Part shown: in pieces, positions 47,619 to 55,920 of the stretch
Numbering within the stretch: position 1 is the first letter of the stretch
Layout of the letters: the number at the start of each line of letters is the position of its first letter
Source: VRUE01 sp963762205
GTDB lineage: Bacteria > Actinomycetota > Thermoleophilia > Solirubrobacterales > 70-9
Direction of reading: 5' to 3'
Length of the DNA stretch: 64,000 nt
Assembly (NCBI GenBank): GCA_963762205.1
Contig: CAVXJZ010000003.1
Coordinates: 124,001 to 188,000 of the forward strand
Notes under the pieces: generated by a model
Seen by the model: only the letters and a program-made list of their open reading frames with translations
Databases searched by the model: none
Told to the model about the DNA's origin: nothing
Program-made: the position numbers and the translations under genes

Positions 47619-48324
47619 GCCGCGACGTCGCCGGCCGGGCAGGGCTCGGGCATCGGGAAGAGGCGCAGGAAGCGCGCGGCCGTCCGCCTGCCTCCCTCGA
47701 CCTCCGCGCCGCCGCCCTCCAGCGCCTCGTCGAGGAGGAGCCGGCCGGTGAGCAGGGCGGCCAGCGTGCCGGGGTCGGTCTCGATCGCCCCGTCGCGCTC
47801 CTCGGCCTGGCCGCGCGCCACCTCGACCGAGGCCTCCGCCGGGCCTCCGCCGTCGCCCGGGCCCGGGGGGAGACGACCACGTGGAAGACGTCCTCGCCGA
47901 GGCGCACCTCGAAGGTCGTGCCGGCCTCACCCGCCGCCCCCGGGTCGAAGAGCGAGCGCAGGGCGAGCACGATCGAGTCGGGGCCGATCGTCGTCGTGTC
48001 GGGCGGGAAGGGCGAGCGCGCGCCCCAGGCGCCGAGCTGGGTGACGACGGGCTCCAGCTCGCGGCCCCACTCGGTCAGCTCGTACACGGACGTGGCCGCG
48101 GGGGGCGGCAGCCTGCGCTTGCGCACGACGCCTCCCTGCTCGAGCTCGCGCAGGCGCTCCGCGAGGATGTTGGTGCTGGCGTTGGGCAGCCCGGTGCGCA
48201 GGTCGGTGAAGCGCTTCGGGCCGAGGAGAAGTTCACGGACGACGAGCAGCGCCCAACGCTCTCCGACCAGGTCGAGGGCGTGGGCGAAACGGCAGGCCTC
48301 TCCGTAGGAGCGCTTCGTCGCCAT
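47615..48324 (-). CDS. HxlR-type winged-helix transcriptional regulator
   Basis: About 235 aa. The N-terminal HxlR domain is clear: RSYGEACRFAHALDLVGERW, LLVVRELLLGPKRFTDLRTG, ASTNILAERLRELEQGGVVR, YELTEWGRELEPVV. A C-terminal sterol-carrier-like domain (VLALRSLFDPGAAGEAGTTF, then LAALLTGRLLLDEALEGG) follows; the frame changes near 47870. It is divergent from an exporter gene with a palindrome between them, so it probably represses that exporter. The last bases overlap the dnaE2 stop (TTAG). Confidence 0.85.
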
Positions 48325-48355
48325 CCACCCGATCCTACCGCTTTAGTGGTTTTTT

Positions 48356-48371
48356 ACAACCTGGCGGTTGT
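48356..48371. promoter_or_regulatory. palindromic operator candidate between HxlR and exporter genes
   Basis: ACAACC-TGGC-GGTTGT, a perfect 6-bp dyad in a locally AT-rich 80-base divergent promoter region. T-runs flank it on both sides. Position and symmetry suit the HxlR regulator, but binding is inferred only. Confidence 0.5.
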
Positions 48372-48403
48372 TTTTTTGAACTATCTGCTAGGGTGGCCGG
48401 CCG

Positions 48404-49862
48404 ATGGCCCGGAACCGCTGGCTCGCGCTCTACGTCCTCTGCGGAGGGATGCTGATGATCGTCCTCGACGTGACGATCGTCAACGTCGCCCTGCCCTCGA
48501 TCCAGGACAGCCTCGGCTTCTCCCAGAGCGACCTCGCCTGGGTCGTCAACGCCTACCTGATCCCCTTCGGCGGCCTGCTGCTGCTCGCCGGGCGGATGGG
48601 GGACCTGCTCGGCCAGCGCCGCATCTTCCTCGCCGGCCTCGCGGTCTTCACCGCCGCCTCCCTGCTCTGCGCCGCCGCCGAGAGCCAGGCGATGCTGATC
48701 GCCGGTCGCTTCTTCGCCGGCGTCGGCGGCGCCTTCGCCTCGGCGGTGATCCTGGGGATGATCGTGACCATGTTCCCGGAGCCGCGGGAGCAGGCGAAAG
48801 CGATCGGCGTCTACGGCTTCGTCGCCTCCGCCGGCGGCTCGATCGGCCTGCTGGCGGGCGGCGCCCTGACCCAGGCGATCAGCTGGCACTGGATCTTCCT
48901 GATCAACCTGCCGATCGGCATCGGCGTCGCCCTCGGCGCCCTGCGCCTGGTCGAGAGCCGGCCCGGCATCGGGCTGCGGGAGGGCGCCGACGTGCCGCGG
49001 CGCGGCGCTGATCACCGGCTCGCTGATGATCGGCACCTACGCGATCCTCGGCATCAACGAGCACGGCTGGGGGTCGACGCAGACCCTGCTGCTCAGCGTC
49101 GCCTCCGGCCTGCTCTTCGGCGCCTTCGTGCGCGCCAGGCGCGGATCCCGAACCCCCTGGTCCCGCTCGGCCTCTTCCGCAACCGCAACCTCTCCGGGGC
49201 GAACGCTGATCCAGGCGCTGCTGGTCGCCGGCATGTTCGGCATGTTCTTCCTCGGCGCCCTCTACCTGCAGCAGATCCTCGGCTACGACGCGCTCGAGGT
49301 CGGCCTCGCCTTCCTGCCGGCGACCGTGGTGATGGGGACCCTCTCGCTCGGCTTCTCGGAAAAGCTGATCATGCGCTTCGGGCCGCGGACGACCCTGATC
49401 CCCGGCGTCGCGACGATCGGCGCTCGGCCTGCTGCTCTTCGCCCGCACCCCCGTCGACGGGAACTACCTCACCGACCTGCTGCCCCCGATGCTCCTGGTC
49501 GGGCTCGGCGTCGGCACCTCGTTCCCGTCGCTGATGACCCTGGCTATGTCGGGCGCGGGCCGCAACGAGGCCGGCCTCGCCTCGGGCGTCGTCAACACCA
49601 GCATGCAGGTGGGCGGCGCGATCGGCCTCGCCGTGCTGGCGACGCTCGCCGCCGAGCGCACCGACAGCCGCGAGGCGGCCGGCGCGGCGAACTGGCGGCG
49701 CTCAACTCGGGCTTTCACCTCGCGTACCTGATCGGCGCGGTGCTGGTCGCCGTGGCGCTCGTCGTCGCGGTGACGGTCCTGCGCCAGCCCTCGCCGGCGC
49801 CGATGCCGGCCGAGGAGCCGGAGGAGGCCGGCGGCGAGCCCGCCTACTCGGAGGCGATCTAG
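48404..49862 (+). CDS. MFS multidrug exporter (DHA2/EmrB-QacA family), several frameshifts
   Basis: About 485 aa, fourteen-segment drug:proton antiporter type. It starts RNRWLALYVLCGGMLMIVLD with the D1 motif VTIVNVALPSIQDSLGF, motif A GRMGDLLGQRR and motif C VASAGGSIGLLAGGALTQ. Later parts in other frames are GTYAILGINEHGW, RIPNPLVPLGLFRNRNLSGA, GMFFLGALYLQQILGYDALE and ALNSGFHLAYLIGAVLVAVA. Breaks lie near 49003, 49143, 49203, 49425 and 49690. It is probably regulated by the divergent HxlR gene. Confidence 0.88.
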
Positions 49863-49895
49863 CGCCGGCGCCCGCCGGCGGAAGGGAGACTCACC

Positions 49896-50267
49896 ATGGG
49901 ACGACCGGTAGTGCATTTCGAGGTCATCGGGACGGACGGCGAGCGGCTGCGCAGCTACTACTCGGAGCTGTTCGGCTGGAAGATCGACGCCGACAACCCG
50001 ATGAGCTACGGGTTGGTCGCCAAGGAGGACAACCCGGCGCCCGACGGCAGCTTCGGGATCGGCGGCGGCGTCGCCGGCTACGAGGAGGCCCCGAACAGGG
50101 TCACCTTCTACGTCGCCGTGCCTGACGTCGAGGAGGCCCTCGCCAGGGCCGAGAGCCTCGGCGGCAGCCGGGTCATGGGGCCCGACAAGGTCAGCGACGG
50201 GATCGAGCTGGGCCAGTTCGCGGACCCCGATGGCAACGTGATCGGCCTGGTCAGGGACTCGGGCTGA
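49896..50267 (+). CDS. VOC-superfamily (glyoxalase-like) protein
   Basis: 123 aa, single vicinal-oxygen-chelate domain: VVHFEVIGTDGERLRSYYSE, LFGWKIDADN, VTFYVAVPDVEEALARAESL and GQFADPDGNVIGLV. Actinobacterial members of this size often act as small-molecule binding or antibiotic-tolerance proteins; the substrate is not evident. A GGGAG lies upstream of the ATG. Intact. Confidence 0.88.
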   Translation: MGRPVVHFEVIGTDGERLRSYYSELFGWKIDADNPMSYGLVAKEDNPAPDGSFGIGGGVAGYEEAPNRVTFYVAVPDVEEALARAESLGGSRVMGPDKVSDGIELGQFADPDGNVIGLVRDSG

Positions 50268-50384
50268 GCGCTTGCGGCGCTCAACCGCGCGGCGCCGGCG
50301 GTCGATAGTTCCTCTATCGCCCTCGACGACACGCAGATCGCCCTCCCGCCCGGCCTCGCCGACCCCGACGCCGAGCGCGCCCGC

Positions 50385-51419
50385 ATGGGCCGCATCTCCG
50401 GCTGGCTGTGGATCGTCGGGGCCGTCGTCGGCACCGCCGGCAGCCTTCCTTCCCGGCGCCTCCCATCGGGGCGTCGGCTGGGTGCTCATGCTCAGCGTCG
50501 CCGTCCTCGCCTACGGGATCGGCTGCGTCACCGGCCTGATCCCCTGGCAGCGCGCCTCGATCCGGGCCCTGGCGATCGGCATGCCGCGCTGACGGTCCCC
50601 GTCGTCGGCGTCGCGATCTACGTCTCGGGCGGCTCGATCAGCTACGTCGAGCCGCTGCTCGTCTGCGCGCTGCTCTATGCGGCCCTCTTCTTCCCGGCCC
50701 GCTGGGCCTGGCCGCTCGCGATCGAGGTCGTCATCGTCGCCGCCGCGCCGCTCGTCTACGAACATGGCGCCACCGCCACCGCCTTTCCCTCCCGCTACCT
50801 GGCGATCGCCGCCACCTTTCTCACCCTCACCGGCGTGATGGTCGCCCTCAAACGGCGCCTGGTCGAGGCCGAGGCGCGCCAGCGTGAGATCGCCAACCGC
50901 GACCCGCTGACCGGGATCGCAAACCGCCGCGCGTTCGACTCGGCGATGCGCCAGGCCCTGGCGACGCGGGTCGACTCCGCCGGCCGCCGCCGTGGCGACG
51001 ACGAGCCCTTCGCGCTGCTGGTCATCGACCTCGACGACTTCAAGGCGATCAACGACGAGTACGGCCACCCGGTCGGCGACGCCGTCCTGCGACAGACCGC
51101 ACAGCGGGCGCGCTCCGTCCTGCGCTCGACCGACGTCCTCGCCCGGATCGGGGGCGACGAGTTCGCCGTCCTCGCCCCCGGCGCGCACGGCGAGAGCGCC
51201 GAGCGCATGGGCGAGTCGATCGCGGCCGCGATCGCCAACCGCGAGCCCGACTCCCGCACGCCGCTCCCGCACGCGTCGCTCGGCCTCGCCGTCTTCCCCG
51301 AGGACGGCGAGACCTTCGAGGGGCTGATGCGGACCGCCGACCAGCGGCTGCTGAGCCTGAAGGCCGGCGGCAGTCACTTCTCCCCGCGGGGGGAGACGGG
51401 CACCCTGCGGCTGATCTGA
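50385..51419 (+). CDS. membrane GGDEF-domain diguanylate cyclase
   Basis: 344 aa. About six membrane segments, then a GGDEF domain with RDPLTGIANRRAF, VIDLDDFKAINDEYGH, ARIGGDEFAVLAPG and a final DQRLLSLK, so probably active in c-di-GMP synthesis. There is no RxxD inhibitory site at the usual distance. About 50440-50590 is out of frame; the other frame reads GVGWVLMLSVAVLAYGIGCV, clearly membrane segments, so two indels cancel. The true start may lie upstream, since ALPPGLADPDAERARMG is in frame but has no normal start codon. Confidence 0.87.
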   Translation: MGRISGWLWIVGAVVGTAGSLPSRRLPSGRRLGAHAQRRRPRLRDRLRHRPDPLAARLDPGPGDRHAALTVPVVGVAIYVSGGSISYVEPLLVCALLYAALFFPARWAWPLAIEVVIVAAAPLVYEHGATATAFPSRYLAIAATFLTLTGVMVALKRRLVEAEARQREIANRDPLTGIANRRAFDSAMRQALATRVDSAGRRRGDDEPFALLVIDLDDFKAINDEYGHPVGDAVLRQTAQRARSVLRSTDVLARIGGDEFAVLAPGAHGESAERMGESIAAAIANREPDSRTPLPHASLGLAVFPEDGETFEGLMRTADQRLLSLKAGGSHFSPRGETGTLRLI

Positions 51420-51446
51420 CCCCGGCCGGCGCCTTTCTGCAAACAA

Positions 51447-51459
51447 GACTCATTCTCAC
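51447..51459. promoter_or_regulatory. Fur/Zur-type operator candidate before the metal-uptake operon
   Basis: gactcattctcac; on the other strand GTGAGAATGAGTC, close to Fur-family boxes (TGAnAATnATT type). It lies about 13-16 bases before the likely start of the first permease, and a Fur-family gene ends the same operon. This suggests autoregulation by zinc, which is an inference. Confidence 0.5.
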
Positions 51460-51474
51460 TAAGCTGGTCGCGTC

Positions 51475-52353
51475 CTGCTCGACCCCTTCCAGCTCCCCTT
51501 CGTCCAGCGCGGCCTGCTCGAGGTCCTCATCCTCGCCGTGCCCGCCGGCCTGCTCGGCACCTGGATAGTCCTGCGCGGCCTCGCCTTCTTCTCGCACGCG
51601 GTCGGCACCGCCGCCTTTCCCGGGCTGGTGCTCGCCGACGGCCTCGGCTTCGCCCCGCCGCTCGGCGCCTTCGCCGCCGCCGCCGCGTTCAGCGCCGGCA
51701 ACGCGGCGCTCGGCCGGCGCGGGGAGGAGACCGACAGCTCGGTCGCGCTCGTCCTCGTCGCCTGCCTGGCGGGCGGCGTGATCCTCGCCAGCGACGTCTT
51801 CGGCTCCGGCTCGGAGGTCGAGACGCTGCTCTTCGGCAGCCTGCTCCTGATCGATTCCGGCGACATCGCCCTGGCGGCCGCCGCGGCCGCGGCGACCCTG
51901 CTGGCGAGCGTCCTCGTCGGGCAGCGCTGGCTGCAGCGCGGCTTCGACCCTACGGCGCGCGGCTCGGGCGGCCGCTCGGCGGCGCTCCTCGACGCCGCGC
52001 TCCTCGCCCTGATCGCGCTCGCGACGACCGCCGCGCTGACGGTCGTCGGCGCCCTGCTCGTCGCCGCCCTCTTCGTCGTCCCGGCGATCACCGCCCGCCT
52101 GCTCACCCGCCGGATGCTGAGCTGGCAGCTGGCGAGCATCGCCCTCGTCGCCGTCGAGGGTACCGCCGGCCTCTGGCTCTCGGTCAAGACCGACGCGCCC
52201 CCCGGTGCGACGATCGCCTGCGTCTCCGGCGCCGCCTTCGCCCTCGTCGCGACGGCCCGGGCACTCGTCCGCCGCCGCGCGTTCGGCGCTGCCGGTGGCG
52301 GCCGCAGCCCTCGCCCTCGCCCTGCTCGTCGGCTGCGGCGGCTCCGGCCCTGA
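51475..52353 (+). CDS. metal ABC transporter permease 1 (ZnuB/MntB family)
   Basis: About 280 aa with some eight hydrophobic segments. The beginning LLDPFQLPFVQRGLLEVLIL and GTWIVLRGLAFFSHAVGTAA (with the conserved SHA motif) mark the family; ALTVVGALLVAALFVVPAIT is the last core. No ATG/GTG/TTG fits; CTG 51475 or GTC 51472 would give a leaderless start just after the operator. The 3' end overlaps the binding-protein gene, and the last 25 residues look out of frame, so the true stop is uncertain. Confidence 0.85.
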   Translation: MLDPFQLPFVQRGLLEVLILAVPAGLLGTWIVLRGLAFFSHAVGTAAFPGLVLADGLGFAPPLGAFAAAAAFSAGNAALGRRGEETDSSVALVLVACLAGGVILASDVFGSGSEVETLLFGSLLLIDSGDIALAAAAAAATLLASVLVGQRWLQRGFDPTARGSGGRSAALLDAALLALIALATTAALTVVGALLVAALFVVPAITARLLTRRMLSWQLASIALVAVEGTAGLWLSVKTDAPPGATIACVSGAAFALVATARALVRRRAFGAAGGGRSPRPRPARRLRRLRP

Positions 52354-53205
52354 CCGGCGGCGGGCGGCTCGAGGTGGTCGCGACCACGACCGAGATCGGC
52401 GACTGGGTGCGCGAGGTCGGCGGGCCGCGCGGTCGCCGTCGACCAGGTGCTCGAGCCGAACACCGACCCGCACGAGTACGAGCCACGGCCCAGCGACGTC
52501 GCCGCGACCGCCGCCGCCAAGCTCGTCTTCGCCAACGGCGACGGCCTCGACGACTGGATCGACGAGGTCGTCTCCGACAGCGGCAGCGACGCCGAGGTCG
52601 TCGACCTGGGCGCGGTCGTGCCGGATCGCCTGCGCGGCGGGCCCGGGGACGCGGAGGCTTCCGGCGAAGACCCGCACTGGTGGCACGACCCCCGCAACGC
52701 CGCGGCGGCCGTGCGCGAGATCGAGCGCCGCCTCGCCGCCGCCGACCCCGCCCGCCGCCGACTCTTCGAGCGCAACGCCGGCGCCTACCTCGCCCGGCTG
52801 CGGGCGCTGGACCGGCGCATCGCGCGCTGCGTCGCGGCGGTGCCCGCCGCGCGCCGCAAGCTGGTCACCGACCACGACGCCTTCGGCTATTTCGCCCGCC
52901 GCTACGGGATCGACGTCGTCGGCGCCGTGATCCCGTCGCAGACGACCCAGGCGCAGCCCTCGGCGAAGGACCTCGCCGAGCTGGCGCGGACGATCGAGGC
53001 GGAGCGCGTCACCGCGATCTTCCCGGAGAGCTCGCTGAGCGCCAGGGTGGCCGAGGCGATCGCCCGCCAGACCGGCGCCTCCGCAGCCCGCGCCCTCTAC
53101 GGCGACTCGCTCGGCCCCGAGGGCTCGGCCGGCGCCACCTACCTGGGCATGGAGGCGGCGAACGCCGACGCGATGGTCGCGCGGCTTCACCGAAGGGAGG
53201 CGCGG
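52295..53205 (+). CDS. znuA: metal ABC transporter substrate-binding lipoprotein (ZnuA-like)
   Basis: Cluster A-I binding protein, probably for zinc. The lipoprotein signal is AAAALALALLVGCGG with cysteine in the lipobox. The mature part has NTDPHEYEPRPSDVAA (first His ligand), DPHWWHDPRNAAAAV, LVTDHDAFGYFARRYGI and IFPESSLSARVAEAIARQTG. No long His-rich loop is seen. Frame changes lie near 52350 and 52432. The start is uncertain (GTG 52295 lacks basic residues before the hydrophobic core). There is no stop before the ATPase in this frame, so the two read as one ORF, probably through a lost base. Confidence 0.85.
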
Positions 53206-53987
53206 ATGCGCGCCGCGCCGCTGAGCGCGGCGCCGGGAGCGCCGCTGATCGAGGCCGAGGGCCTCGCGGTCGGCTACGGCGACGGCGAGGCGATCTCCGG
53301 CGTCGCCTTCTCCCTGCGCGCGGGCGAGCGGATGGCGCTGCTCGGCCCCAACGGGGGCGGCAAGACCACCCTGCTGCGGGCGCTGCTCGGCGAGCTGCAG
53401 GCCGCTGCGCGGCGAGCTCCGCGTCGGCGCCCGCTGCGCGACCGTGCCGCAGACCGAGCGCTCCCGCCTCGACTACCCGGTCTCCGCCCTCGACGTCGCC
53501 GCGATGGGGGCGCTCTCGCGGCTGCCCTGGTGGCGGCGCCCCGGCCGCGCCGACCGCGAGCTCGCCCGCGAGGCGCTGGGCCGGGTCGGCCTCGCCCCGC
53601 TCGCCGGCGAGACCTTCGGCGAGCTCTCCGGCGGCCAGCGCCAGCGCGCCCTGATCGCCCGCGCCCTCGTCCAGGACGCCCGCGTGCTGCTCCTCGACGA
53701 GCCCTTCTCCGGCCTCGACCGCCCCGGCTCCGAGCTGCTCGAATCGCCTGATCGCCGACGCTCGCCGCCGAGGGCCGGGCGATCGTCGATCGCCACCCAC
53801 GACCTCGAGCAGGCCCGCCGCTGGGACTCGGTGCTCTGCCTCAACCGCCGCCAGATCGCCGCCGGCCCTCCGCGCGACGACGCTCGACCGCGACGTCCTC
53901 GAAGCCACCTACGGCGGCGAGATCGTCGAGCTTCCCGGCGACGGCGGCCGCGGCATCCTGCCCCCCCACCATCACCACCACGGCTGA
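53206..53987 (+). CDS. znuC: metal ABC transporter ATP-binding protein (ZnuC-like) with His tail
   Basis: About 260 aa. Walker A LLGPNGGGKTTLLRALLGEL, signature GELSGGQRQRALIARALV, Walker B VLLLDEPFSGLD and the switch His in ATHDLEQARRW. The end reads ATYGGEIVELPGD and then PPHHHHHG before TGA, a metal-binding-looking tail. ATG 53206 has AAGGGAGG upstream. Frame breaks are near 53405, 53745, 53785 and 53875. The second permease starts three bases after the stop. Confidence 0.88.
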
Positions 53988-53989
53988 CG

Positions 53990-54830
53990 ATGCTCGAGCC
54001 CCTCCAGGAAGAGTTCATGCGCCGGGCGCTCGCCGAGATCGCCCTGATCGGCCTCGCCTCGGGCGCGCTCGGCTGCTGGGTCGTCCTCTACGACTTCTCC
54101 TACGCGGCCGAGTCGCTCGCCCACTCGATCTTCCCCGGCCTGGTGGTCGCCACCCTGGCCGGCATCCCGCTGCTGCTCGGCGCCGCCCCGGCGATCGCGA
54201 TCGCCGCGCTGGCGATCGCGCTCGCCGGCCGCGTCCCGGGGGTCGACCGCGACGTCGCCGTCGCCGTCGTGGTGACGACGATGTTCGGGCTCGGGGCGCT
54301 GCTGGCGCTCTCGCCCGACTCGCCGCCGGGGATCGAGAGCCTGCTCTTCGGCGACATCCTCGGCCCGACCGACGCCGACCTCGCCGCGGCCGCCGCGCTC
54401 GCCGCCCTGATCGCCGCGGCGCTCGTGGCTGCTGCACGGGCGGCTGCTGGCGACCGGCTTCGACCGCGCCTCGGCCCGCTCCCTCGGCCTCGGCCCGGCC
54501 GCCGTCGACGCCGCCCTGCTGCTCCTTCTCGCGGCGGCGATCGTCGTCGCCGTCCAGGGCCTCGGCAACCTGCTCGTCGTCGCCGTCTTCGTCGGCCCGG
54601 CCGCCGCCGCGCGCCGCCTCACCGACCGCATCGTGCCGATGTTCGCCCTCGCCACCGCGATCGCCCTGCTCGCCGGCCTCGCCGGCCTCTACCTCTCCTA
54701 CTACGCGGGCACCGCGGGCGGCGCCTCGATCGCGCTGGCGATCGTCGTCGCCTACCTGCTCGCCGTCGCCCTCGCGCCGCTGCGCCGGCGGGCGCCGGGA
54801 CGGCGCCGGGCGGAGGCTACGATCGGCTGA
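53990..54830 (+). CDS. metal ABC transporter permease 2 (ZnuB/MntB family)
   Basis: About 280 aa. MRRALAEIALIGLASGALGC, WVVLYDFSYAAESLAHSIFP (SHS in place of SHA), GIESLLFGDILGPT, then in another frame SLGLGPAAVDAALLLLLAAA and NLLVVAVFVGPAAAARRL, and back for LAGLYLSYYAGTAGGASIAL. Breaks lie near 54428 and 54610. A second, divergent permease in the same operon suggests the channel is a heterodimer of the two. The stop overlaps the start of the Fur gene (TGATG). Confidence 0.87.
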
Positions 54831-55283
54831 TGCCGGCCAGGGCACGAGACTCCGGCTGGGCCGAGCACGCGCTCGCGACCCTGCAGGCCGCCGGGCTGCG
54901 CCGCGGCGGCGCCCGCACGGCCGTGGTCGAGGCGCTCGCCCGCCACGACTGCGCGGTCACCGCGATCGAGCTCGACGACGAGCTGCGCCGCCGGCGGCGG
55001 CTCGCGGGTGGCCCGCGCCAGCGTCTACCGGGCCCTCGAGCAGCTCGAGCAGCTCGGCCTCGTGCAGCGGCTCGAGGTCTCGCGCGGCACCGCCGGCTAC
55101 GAGCGGGTCGAGCCCGGCGGCCACCACCATCACCACGCGATCTGCCGCCGCTGCGGGCGCATGGTCCCCTTCGAGGACCCGGCGCTCGAGCGGGCGATCG
55201 ACGAGGTCTCCGAGCGCGTCCGCTTCGACGTCACCGACCACGACGTCGTCCTCCGCGGCCTCTGCCCCCGCTGCTCGGCGTAG
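54830..55283 (+). CDS. Fur-family metal-responsive repressor (Zur-like), one frameshift
   Basis: About 150 aa. The winged helix reads GLRRGGARTAVVEALARHDC and, after a break near 55005, ASVYRALEQLEQLGLVQRLE. The metal site is in GGHHHHHAICRRCGRMVPFE, and the structural zinc cysteines are completed by LRGLCPRCSA. The run of five His is longer than the usual HHHH. As the last gene of the zinc-uptake operon, with an operator-like site in front of the operon, it is probably Zur. Confidence 0.88.
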
Positions 55284-55364
55284 GCGGCACCGGCCGGGCC
55301 CGGGGCCCGGGTCGGGTCGGCCCGGGTCGTGTGCGGGCCCTCGGCGAGGGATTAGGCTGGGCGC

Positions 55365-55811
55365 GTGGGCAAGACGATCTACACCGCCGAGGCCCACGTC
55401 ACCGGCGGCAGGATCGCCGGCCACGGCCGCACCTCCGACGGCGTGCTCGAGGTCGACATCCGCGTCCCGCCCGAGCTGGGCGGCACCGAGCCGGGGACCA
55501 ACCCCGAGCAGCTGCTCGCGGTCGGCTTCGGGGCCTGCTTCGAGGGCGCCCTCGCCGCCGTCTCCCGTCGCCGCAAGCTCGAGGTCGGCGACGTCGAGAT
55601 CGACTCGAAGGTGATGCTCGTCACCGGCGAGGCCCGGATCTTCACGGTCGAGGTGGAGTTGGACGTGACCCTGCCCTCGGTCGAGGGCGAGGATGCGGTC
55701 GATCTGGTCAGGGACGCCCACCGGGTCTGCCCCTTCTCCAACGCGACGCGCGGCAACGTCGCGATGGTGCTCAGCGCCAACGGCGTCCCGGTCGAGATCT
55801 CCGAGCCCTGA
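55365..55811 (+). CDS. organic hydroperoxide resistance protein (Ohr/OsmC family)
   Basis: 148 aa thiol peroxidase. It begins KTIYTAEAHVTGGRIAGHGR and has GTNPEQLLAVGFGACFEGAL with the peroxidatic cysteine and AHRVCPFSNATRGNVAMVL with the resolving cysteine, placing it in the Ohr branch. GTG start. Intact. It is convergent with an FAD oxidoreductase across a perfect hairpin. Confidence 0.92.
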   Translation: MGKTIYTAEAHVTGGRIAGHGRTSDGVLEVDIRVPPELGGTEPGTNPEQLLAVGFGACFEGALAAVSRRRKLEVGDVEIDSKVMLVTGEARIFTVEVELDVTLPSVEGEDAVDLVRDAHRVCPFSNATRGNVAMVLSANGVPVEISEP

Positions 55812-55840
55812 CCGGTCACAGGGACCCGGACCGCACTTAC

Positions 55841-55881
55841 TGGACGCACTTCCTCCCGCATAGCGGGAGGAAGTGCGTCCA
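55841..55881. repeat. 41-bp perfect hairpin, copy 2 (between convergent genes)
   Basis: Arms tggacgcacttcctcccgc and its exact complement around ATA, the same architecture as 35668-35708. Differences at arm positions 7, 9 and 13 are all matched on the other arm. Shorter outer arms (ggaccg/cggtcc, near 55828 and 55884) extend it. Lying between converging stops it could end transcription both ways, though it has no T-run. Confidence 0.9.
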
Positions 55882-55920
55882 CACGGTCCGCACGTCCGCA
55901 CTACCGACCTGGATCGGGCG

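Noticed and set aside
53950..53987. Five-histidine end of the ATPase as a cloning tag
   Set aside because: The codons are mixed (cac cat cac cac cac), are followed by Gly and stop, and lie in a natural zinc operon; a native metal-binding tail is far likelier.
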